From a bacterium (lineage in GTDB: Bacteria > UBP15 > UBA6099): a DNA stretch of 11,545 nt. The notes beneath the pieces are model-generated. The model did not search any database. It saw only the letters and a program-made list of their open reading frames with translations, and was not told the origin of the DNA. This document shows, piece by piece, positions 6,470 through 11,545 of the stretch (its first letter is position 1; each line of letters starts with the position of its first letter). A program made the position numbers and the translations under genes. The stretch spans positions 1 to 11,545 of the forward strand of contig JAKQBV010000485.1 of assembly GCA_029573925.1 (NCBI GenBank), given 5' to 3'.

Positions 6470-6973
6470 TTATTCTACGTCTTCGATTTCCGTGACGAGG
6501 GCCTCGAAAAGGATTATGTTGTCGCGGCTGGAGTTGCGCAGCCGCGCTCCCAGTATCTTCGCTATCTCTCGCGTGACCTTCAGCCCGATGACCGGGTTTT
6601 CGTCGCCCAGCCGCTCGAAGTCGGCCTTTTTTATGCTGAAGCATTCGCAGTCGGTCTCCGCCAAGACGGTCGCGGACCTCACGTCGTCGTCCATCAGAGC
6701 CAGTTCGCCGAAAAACACGTTCATCGACTCGACAAGTTTCACCACCGTGTAGCTGTCATCCTTCAACGTTCGCTTCTCCACGCTCACGCTGCCTTTGCTC
6801 AGGATGAACATGTTGTCGCCCTGTTCGCCTTCGACGATGATTCGCTCTCCGGCGGCGAACCTGTGGATTTCCATTATAGACGCCAGTTTCCGCAGGGAAG
6901 CCTCGTCCTCGGCGAACGCCTTGAATAGGCTTATCGTTTTCAATTTCGGCAGTATTTTTTCAATGTCGCTCAT
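6470..6973 (-). CDS. Stand-alone cyclic-nucleotide-binding protein coupled to the potassium channel
   Basis: This small soluble protein (167 residues from the preferred start) is a single CRP-type cyclic-nucleotide-binding domain plus a short C-terminal helix. It has no membrane segment and no helix-turn-helix. Numbered from the upstream ATG at 6979, the phosphate cassette is FGELALMDDDVRSATV at 90-105, with E92 and R101 positioned to contact the cyclic phosphate and ribose. An RFAAGERIIVEGEQGDNMF segment matches the usual beta-barrel start. Two ATGs are possible. I prefer 6973, because GGAG lies seven bases upstream and the ATGA forms the classic four-base overlap with the channel's TGA stop; from 6979 the site would be only one base away. 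Tight coupling to the channel gene suggests that the protein is a detachable ligand-sensing subunit of that channel. The gene converges with the solute-binding protein gene, 35 bases away, with no clear terminator between them. Confidence 0.85.
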   Translation of the reverse strand: MSDIEKILPKLKTISLFKAFAEDEASLRKLASIMEIHRFAAGERIIVEGEQGDNMFILSKGSVSVEKRTLKDDSYTVVKLVESMNVFFGELALMDDDVRSATVLAETDCECFSIKKADFERLGDENPVIGLKVTREIAKILGARLRNSSRDNIILFEALVTEIEDVE

Positions 6974-8244
6974 TTGCATTCTCCGACCACTTCGATAATG
7001 ATCGCCATCGCGTTCGCGGGGACGACATAGTCGTCCGGCGGGTTGAAGACCGGGTGATTGTTTTTCAGGGTTTTGACGCGCTGAAGGTTGTCAACCAGTT
7101 TTGAAATATTGGCGGTCTTCTGCGCCTCGCGCAGCGCCTCCTGTTTTCGCTCGAAATAGCTGCCGACATTTTCCACCAGCCCGATCGCTATGCAGCATCT
7201 TTCGCTCTCGACATGTTTTTTCAACTCGACGTATGGTTTGCCGATATGCTCGTTTGAGAAACGTATGGTGTTGAACCTCGGGGCCTCTCTCAAGTCCAAC
7301 AGGTAGTTGAGCACCTGCACTATCCCTGTTGACACTGTGGACTGGGCGAGGATGAGTCGCCCGTAGAGGTTGGGATAGATGATTTCAGAGACGTGAGCTT
7401 TTTTCAGGTAGCTTTCAAATTTGGGATCGAGAAGCTCGGCGCAGATGTTGACGCTGCGGCTCAGGGCGGACACCGACATCGCTATCATGACAGTCCTTGA
7501 ATCGATCTCAGACTGGGAAGCGTCTCCGCTTTCGTCGGCCAAAATAAACAGCCTTCCGGCCGCCGACACGTTCGCAAGATTCAGCATCGCCTCCGTCACG
7601 TCTTCGCACCGTATAAAGTTTATCCGCTCGAACTTCGGGTGCTGTTTGCGGAACATCGATATGGTGTCTTCCGTGATGTTTGCGAGCACGACCAACTCTT
7701 CGGCTTTCACTTCCGGGTTGGCGGTGAATATGTCCTCCAGCGTGTGCTCCATCCTCTTTTTCCAGCCGCATATAATCGTGTGGTTTTTAAGTTTGGATAA
7801 ATCCATCTGCTCCCTGCCTTCCTTGATAAGCTTCGCCACCCGGATCGAAGCGAACGTGGCCGTCATCAGCGAAAAACAGATAACCCCGGAAAAAATTATG
7901 ATTATCGCCCACATCTTTCCCGTGGGCGTCTTAGGCGAAAAATCCCCATATCCAACCGTTGACATCGTCACCAGCGCGTAATACACCGAATCGACGAACC
8001 TCAGAAACGCGTTCTCCGGCGCGGATGTGAACATCTCGGTTTCTCGCTCGATGATGAATCCCATTATCGAGGCCGTCGCCACGCAGATCGCGAGCAGGAT
8101 GATGAGAAGCTGTATCAGCTTTGCCTGCCACAGGGACGCAAAGAAGCCCTTTACCGCCCCGGCAACAGCGGCAAGCATCCCTATCGCTTTGCTCATCGAG
8201 CCGGATTTCTTCTTTTTTTCAACCGAAGCTTTCTCTTTTTCCAT
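6970..8244 (-). CDS. Two-helix potassium channel with cytosolic RCK (TrkA-type) domains
   Basis: This 424-residue inner-membrane protein conducts K+ down its gradient. A basic cytosolic N-terminus (1-40) precedes helix 1 (about 41-65), a pore helix with the selectivity filter TVGYGD at 96-101, and helix 2 (about 111-135) with a possible hinge at G120. The cytosolic part begins at KNHTIICGWKK (153-163), an RCK N-domain in which the nucleotide-binding GxGxxG is replaced by GW, as in MthK-like channels, so NAD binding is doubtful. An RCK C-domain follows (about 320-424, around RFSNEHIGKPYVELKKHV). MthK family members assemble an octameric RCK gating ring that opens the pore on ligand or Ca binding; that mechanism is inferred here. 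The channel has no cNBD of its own, and the next gene in the operon supplies one. The ATG at 8244 has only a weak GGA nearby. Confidence 0.92.
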   Translation of the reverse strand: MEKEKASVEKKKKSGSMSKAIGMLAAVAGAVKGFFASLWQAKLIQLLIILLAICVATASIMGFIIERETEMFTSAPENAFLRFVDSVYYALVTMSTVGYGDFSPKTPTGKMWAIIIIFSGVICFSLMTATFASIRVAKLIKEGREQMDLSKLKNHTIICGWKKRMEHTLEDIFTANPEVKAEELVVLANITEDTISMFRKQHPKFERINFIRCEDVTEAMLNLANVSAAGRLFILADESGDASQSEIDSRTVMIAMSVSALSRSVNICAELLDPKFESYLKKAHVSEIIYPNLYGRLILAQSTVSTGIVQVLNYLLDLREAPRFNTIRFSNEHIGKPYVELKKHVESERCCIAIGLVENVGSYFERKQEALREAQKTANISKLVDNLQRVKTLKNNHPVFNPPDDYVVPANAMAIIIEVVGECK

Positions 8245-8311
8245 ACCGAACGTCCGTGGAACTCTTAATTAGACCAACAAGCGTCAAAATTATTCTACAT
8301 TAAACATTCAC

Positions 8312-8340
8312 TATATACTACACGCGAATGTTTCTTTCAA
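8312..8340 (-). promoter_or_regulatory. Promoter of the channel-cNBD operon
   Basis: On the minus strand TTGAAA (8340 down to 8335, five of six consensus bases) is followed after 17 bases by TATATA (8317 down to 8312, four of six). The start would be near 8305, leaving a leader of about 60 bases. The segment is AT-rich compared with the genes on each side. Confidence 0.5.
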
Positions 8341-8384
8341 TCAAGATTGTCATTTGGATGATTAAAACCGTCTGTCTTTGCATA

Positions 8385-8411
8385 GAAAATCGGGCGCAAC
8401 TCGGCAGTTGC
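8385..8411 (-). terminator. Candidate terminator after the CLC gene
   Basis: Reading the minus strand past the CLC stop at 8454, GCAACT and AGTTGC form a perfect six-pair stem with a four-base loop (8411 down to 8396), followed five bases later by ATTTTC. The gap before the T tract makes this a moderate candidate only. Confidence 0.4.
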
Positions 8412-8414
8412 CTG

Positions 8415-8430
8415 ATATATCAAAATATAT
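8415..8430 (-). other. AT-only hairpin between the CLC stop and its terminator
   Basis: ATATAT pairs with ATATAT around a four-base loop (8415-8420 and 8425-8430). It lies about 25 bases past the CLC stop and directly before the GC-containing stem at 8396-8411. Alone it is too weak to terminate, but together the two hairpins may shape the transcript end. Confidence 0.3.
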
Positions 8431-8453
8431 GCTCCGAAATGCGGGGCTTTGCG

Positions 8454-9845
8454 TTAATCGTCTTTTTTGCTGCGCCCAAAGAAATGCTTAGCTGCCGCTT
8501 TAACATTGTCGAAAAACTGCTTGGCGCGCACGGTCAAGCTTTGCTTGCGCGGAGAATATTTTGCTTCCAAATGTTCCATGTCTGTTCCCACATCAACAGA
8601 TATGGAAGACGATTTTTTTGCGCCTAGAATCTGGGAGGGATAAACGCTTCTGTGGCCTGTCATTAAAAAACTCACCACACAAGCGACTGTCGCGTAAGGA
8701 GCCAGCTTCGGACCGAACATCTCTACGGCCATGATTCCGGCGGCGATGGGAGTGTTCGCGGCTCCAGCGAGCACTGCCACAAACCCTATGGCGGCAAAAG
8801 TCGCCGTGTCCAGATTCATCATGTTTCCGAACAGGCTTCCGGCCGTCGAGCCTATGTAAAATATGGGTGTTACCACTCCGCCGCTACCGCCGAAGTTAAG
8901 AGTCGCGCTGGTCGCGACCACTTTCACAGCGAACGCGTGCCACGGCATGTGTTGTCCTTCGAGCGCCGCTTGTATAGTGTTAATGCCTAACCCTAGATGG
9001 CGGTCCGTAAGCGCGATCACGGAGATCGCCAGTATCGCGCCTCCCGCCAGCGCCTTCCATTCTTCTCTCCATTTTATGTTGCGCGAAATCCGCTCGAAAG
9101 CTTTCATCGTTTCTATGAAAAAAAGCGACACTAGTCCGAAAAAAATTCCCGCGATGACAACCTTCGCAAAGAAAAAACCGGTGAACACCGGAACGAATTT
9201 CATCGGGTGATGAAAGTATTCCACGCCGAGAGAAGAGGCGGCTTGATACGCGACCACTCCTGAAATAAAAGATGGCAGCAGGGCTTCATATAGCATTCCG
9301 CCGACAAACAACACTTCCACGCCGAAGACAGCTCCGGAGAACGGCGCCCCGAAGACTGAGGCGAAACCGGAGCTTATCCCGCATATCACCAGTTTTTTCC
9401 TGTCAGTATCGTCGAATCGGAGAAGTCTTGCGACAAGAGATGAAAGACCGGCTCCGATCTGCGCGCACGGCCCTTCTTTTCCCGCCGAGCCTCCCGCTGC
9501 TATCGTTAAAACTGTGGCTGCAAGCTTAACTGGCACAACCTCTGTTTTTATCTTGCCGCGCCCCCGGTGGAAGGCTTCGATAACTTTTTCTGTTCCATGT
9601 CCTTTTGCGTCCGGGGCAAACCTGTTCACCAACGCCACGCTCGCTAGAAAAGCCAGCGGCAGCGCCGCGTAATAATATCTTACACTTGCGGCGGCCTCTG
9701 AAGCCCGGTCCAGCAGTCCAAGAAATATCGCTGTGGCGCATCCCACCAGCGCGCCCACAACGCTGCCCAGCGCCACCCACTTGACTATGCTTATAAAAAG
9801 CACTGCCTCCTCGGCTATGCTCTTTTCAATCAAATCATTCTTCAT
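8454..9845 (-). CDS. CLC-family anion channel or transporter with atypical filter
   Basis: This 463-residue polytopic membrane protein has about ten or more hydrophobic helices in CLC order. The gating-glutamate motif is GKEGP at 122-126 (E124), followed by AQIGAG. GISSGFASVFGAPFSGAVFGVEVLF covers the central helices (given here only as landmarks GISSGFASVFGAP, 156-168, and FGVEVLF, 174-180). GGSGGVVTP at 319-327 and GAANTPIAAGIMAVEMFG at 361-378 mark the second half. Y402 in HRSVYPSQ aligns with the central Tyr of E. coli ClcA. Three positions are unusual: H83 replaces the central filter Ser (GHGTEK in place of GSGIPE), V325 replaces the Phe of GxFxP, and V178 replaces the internal proton glutamate, as in CLC channels. 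There are no CBS domains, only a basic C-terminal tail. It has a separate promoter and terminator, so it is not in the potassium-channel operon. Confidence 0.9.
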   Translation of the reverse strand: MKNDLIEKSIAEEAVLFISIVKWVALGSVVGALVGCATAIFLGLLDRASEAAASVRYYYAALPLAFLASVALVNRFAPDAKGHGTEKVIEAFHRGRGKIKTEVVPVKLAATVLTIAAGGSAGKEGPCAQIGAGLSSLVARLLRFDDTDRKKLVICGISSGFASVFGAPFSGAVFGVEVLFVGGMLYEALLPSFISGVVAYQAASSLGVEYFHHPMKFVPVFTGFFFAKVVIAGIFFGLVSLFFIETMKAFERISRNIKWREEWKALAGGAILAISVIALTDRHLGLGINTIQAALEGQHMPWHAFAVKVVATSATLNFGGSGGVVTPIFYIGSTAGSLFGNMMNLDTATFAAIGFVAVLAGAANTPIAAGIMAVEMFGPKLAPYATVACVVSFLMTGHRSVYPSQILGAKKSSSISVDVGTDMEHLEAKYSPRKQSLTVRAKQFFDNVKAAAKHFFGRSKKDD

Positions 9846-9904
9846 GGTTTCTTGTTCCGCGCCCTCCCTCCGCTTTCCACTAAAAAAAGGCGCGACAAAT
9901 GAGC

Positions 9905-9910
9905 ATTATA
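9905..9910 (-). promoter_or_regulatory. -10 element of the CLC gene
   Basis: A perfect TATAAT on the minus strand lies about 60 bases upstream of the CLC ATG. The best -35 match, TTGGCA (9936 down to 9931), is 20 bases away, which is too far for a strong promoter, so activation by another factor or a different start is possible. The ATG itself has only AAGAAA nearby as a ribosome site; a better GGAGGG is about 20 bases upstream. Confidence 0.35.
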
Positions 9911-9969
9911 GCGCTGTTTCTTAACAAGGTTGCCAACGCAGAAGGTTTCCGCCACAGAACTTTTGAAGA

Positions 9970-10003
9970 ATGCGCTACCGTGTATTTCATGCGCTTGTAA
10001 GCG
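9970..10003. repeat. Direct repeat and near-palindrome between divergent CLC and sialidase genes
   Basis: ATGCGCT occurs at 9970-9976 and again at 9989-9995, 19 bases start to start. The second copy overlaps CGCTTGTAAGCG (9992-10003), whose five-base arms are complementary. The sites lie between the two divergent -10 elements, where an operator would be expected. No known regulator motif is recognised. Confidence 0.3.
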
Positions 10004-10040
10004 TCGAATTTAGAGCGTTGAAGGTCGCGCTCGTGTTTTT

Positions 10041-10049
10041 TGTTATAAT
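10041..10049 (+). promoter_or_regulatory. Extended -10 promoter of the sialidase operon
   Basis: TGTTATAAT is a perfect TATAAT (10044-10049) with the TGn extension. A TTGAAG at 10018-10023 is 20 bases upstream, too distant to be a good -35. The start would be near 10056, about 44 bases before the ATG. Confidence 0.55.
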
Positions 10050-10099
10050 TCACGAACCGGGGCGGAGCAGCGCAAGCCGCCCATTACAGGAGAAATGAC

Positions 10100-11212
10100 A
10101 TGAAGGCAAAGTCTGCTATGATTGCCATCATCGCGGTGGCGCTGGCGGTTACGGCGGCGTTCGCGGCGGAGGACGACCTGCCGGACGGCTTTCACCAAAC
10201 CGACATCTTCGTCGGCGGAGAGGAAGGCTACGCCATCTACAGGATTCCGGCGCTGCTGCTGACGCCTAATGGGGTTTTGCTGGCGATATGCGAGGCCAGA
10301 AAAAACGGCCCCTCAGACGCGGGCGACATCGACCTTATCCTCAAACGAAGCCTCGACAACGGAAAAACTTGGAGCGCGCCCATCATAATTCGGGACGACG
10401 GGGTCAACACTATCGGCAACCCCGTCCCGGTGGCGGACTCGGCGACGGGGGCCGTCATCCTCGTGTTCACTAAAAACAATGACACCGTCCACGCCGCCCG
10501 CAGCGAGGACGACGGGCTGACATGGAGCGCGCCGGAGGACATCACCGCCGACGTGAAACTGCCCGGATGGGAGTGGTACGCGGCGGGGCCGGGGCATGGC
10601 ATACAGCTTCGCTCCGGCCGCCTGCTCATCCCGTGCGACCACACCGAGAAGAACGTCATCTTCTCGCACGTAATTTACAGCGACGACCACGGAAAGACGT
10701 GGAATCTCGGCGGCTCGTCGGGCAAATACACGGACGAGGCGACCGCCGTCGAACTGGCGGACGGCTCGGTATATCTTAACAGCCGCAGCAACCACATGAA
10801 GGGTATGCGCGCGTTCGCCGTCAGCAAAGACGGCGGCGAAACGTTCTCAGACATCCGATTCGAGAAAGCGCACATCGAGCCGGTGTGCCAAGCGAGCGTG
10901 GCAAGGTTCAGCCTCGCCTCCGACGGCGGTCGCGACATGCTCCTGTTCTCCAACCCCGCAGACCGCACGCGCGTCAAAATGACGGTCAAACTCAGCTACG
11001 ACGAGGCCCGCACATGGCCCGTCGCCAAACTCGTCAACCCCGGCAAATCGGGTTATTCGGACTTGGCGACTCTGCCGGACAAGACAATCGGGCTGCTGTA
11101 CGAGCGCGGCGAGGTTCAATACTGGGAAAAAATAACATTCGCGCGGTTCACCCTCGAATGGTTGACTGACGGAAAAGACGCAACCAGCGTCCCGCGCGGG
11201 GAGGAAAACTGA
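10100..11212 (+). CDS. Secreted exo-alpha-sialidase (neuraminidase), GH33 type
   Basis: This 370-residue enzyme would release terminal sialic acids from glycans outside the cell or in the periplasm. A signal peptide spans 1-22 and is probably cut after AFA. The six-bladed propeller hallmarks are clear. The arginine motif YRIP (47-50) supplies R48, and repeated Asp boxes appear as SLDNGKTW (84-91), SEDDGLTW (135-142), SDDHGKTW (194-201), SKDGGETF (242-249) and a degenerate SYDEARTW (299-306). Candidate catalytic residues are D73 in PSDAGDIDL, E213 in DEATAVEL and Y319 in GYSDL; R229 and R291 would complete the arginine triad. The length fits a minimal catalytic domain without carbohydrate-binding modules. 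AGGAG lies seven bases before the ATG. It overlaps the next gene by one base and is more C-rich at third codon positions than the CLC gene, hinting at a different history. BNR-repeat glycosidases of other specificity are a lesser alternative. Confidence 0.9.
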   Translation: MKAKSAMIAIIAVALAVTAAFAAEDDLPDGFHQTDIFVGGEEGYAIYRIPALLLTPNGVLLAICEARKNGPSDAGDIDLILKRSLDNGKTWSAPIIIRDDGVNTIGNPVPVADSATGAVILVFTKNNDTVHAARSEDDGLTWSAPEDITADVKLPGWEWYAAGPGHGIQLRSGRLLIPCDHTEKNVIFSHVIYSDDHGKTWNLGGSSGKYTDEATAVELADGSVYLNSRSNHMKGMRAFAVSKDGGETFSDIRFEKAHIEPVCQASVARFSLASDGGRDMLLFSNPADRTRVKMTVKLSYDEARTWPVAKLVNPGKSGYSDLATLPDKTIGLLYERGEVQYWEKITFARFTLEWLTDGKDATSVPRGEEN

Positions 11213-11545
11213 TGAATCTGACGAGGAATAAAATTCTTGCGGTGGTCGTCGCGGCTGCGGCGGTTCTCGCGACCACAACGGCGGCGCTCGCCGACACCGT
11301 TCCGCCGTATCGCAAATCGCTCCCGCCCGACCTCGCCGCGAAATATGAGAAGCACATCGAAGACTACAAGGCTCGTCACATCGACAGGGGCGGAACTCTC
11401 GAAGCCCTGCTCGACGACGAGACGCGGACTCGTGTCGTCCGCTACTGGGGCGCGGGCGACAGTCAGGGCTGGACCGGCCTCACAATGGCCGCATTCGCTT
11501 TTCAGGGCGACTGGGACCTCGTCCGCGTCAACCTCTCCTACTGGC
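11212..11545 (+). CDS. Secreted protein of unknown function, cut by right edge
   Basis: Only the first 111 codons are visible. A signal peptide spans about residues 1-27 (MNLTRNK, a long Ala/Val core, then ALA before DTVPPYR). The mature start is charged and helical in appearance (DLAAKYEKHIEDYKARH), followed by a segment rich in aromatic residues around VVRYWGAGDSQGWTGL and AFAFQGDWDLVRVNLSYW. I do not recognise the family. GGGGAGG lies seven bases upstream of the ATG, and the ATG shares its A with the sialidase TGA, so the two genes form a translationally coupled operon. This points to a role in the same glycan-related task, but that is inference from position only. Confidence 0.7.
   Translation, partial: MNLTRNKILAVVVAAAAVLATTTAALADTVPPYRKSLPPDLAAKYEKHIEDYKARHIDRGGTLEALLDDETRTRVVRYWGAGDSQGWTGLTMAAFAFQGDWDLVRVNLSYW

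Noticed and set aside
6974..6979. Upstream ATG of the cNBD gene at 6979 as start
   Set aside because: Its distance from the GGAG is only one base, while the ATG at 6973 has a seven-base spacing and the ATGA coupling overlap. The two-residue difference remains uncertain.
10237..10795. Minus-strand open frames opposite the sialidase
   Set aside because: Asp boxes and the YRIP motif confirm the plus frame; the reverse frames show only biased composition.
1..11545. tRNA or rRNA genes, CRISPR arrays, insertion sequences, CRP operators (TGTGA-N6-TCACA)
   Set aside because: None found by reading both strands of the intergenic gaps; a covariance-model scan would settle small RNAs.

Overview
The window comes from a moderately GC-rich bacterium, probably Gram-negative (diderm). 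Secreted proteins carry ordinary Sec signal peptides, one of them is a solute-binding protein of periplasmic type, and the sigma-70-like promoters and Shine-Dalgarno sites are conventional. A bacterial glutaminyl-tRNA synthetase (GlnRS) argues against lineages that make Gln-tRNA only by the GatCAB route. TAA, TGA and TAG all end genes here, so nothing suggests a changed genetic code. I cannot name a phylum from this sequence alone.

Layout, left to right. (1) Minus strand, 1-1725: glnS, cut by the left edge close to its natural C-terminus, with its own promoter. (2) Minus, 1863-3233: a ZIP-type metal transporter with a cyclic-nucleotide-binding domain (cNBD) inserted between its third and fourth membrane helices. 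(3) Minus, 3440-5215: a membrane-bound class III adenylate cyclase (two-module sensor, HAMP, catalytic domain) whose reading frame is broken by one in-frame TAA at 4490-4492. (4) Plus, 5367-6434: a secreted PhnD-like solute-binding protein with a four-cysteine tail, divergent from the cyclase. (5) Minus, 8244-6470: a two-gene operon made of a two-helix potassium channel with cytosolic RCK domains and, at an ATGA overlap, a free-standing cNBD protein. (6) Minus, 8454-9845: a CLC-family anion channel or transporter with an unusual selectivity filter. (7) Plus, 10100-11545: a secreted sialidase and, overlapping it by one base, the start of a secreted protein of unknown function.

The main theme is the centre of the window, 1863-8244. 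A receptor adenylate cyclase sits beside two different ion-transport systems, each paired with a cNBD that retains the phosphate-binding Glu and Arg, plus a CLC protein and an orphan solute-binding protein. No CRP-like DNA-binding regulator is present. The inferred model is a cAMP-to-ion-flux module: an extracytoplasmic signal, perhaps presented by the binding protein, sets cyclase activity, and cAMP acts directly on metal and potassium transport. Each family assignment rests on visible motifs. The functional link between the genes is inference from adjacency and shared domains. The sialidase pair looks like a separate, possibly acquired, glycan-degrading unit.

No intergenic gap exceeds about 255 bp. 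I saw no tRNA, rRNA, CRISPR array, insertion sequence or transposase.
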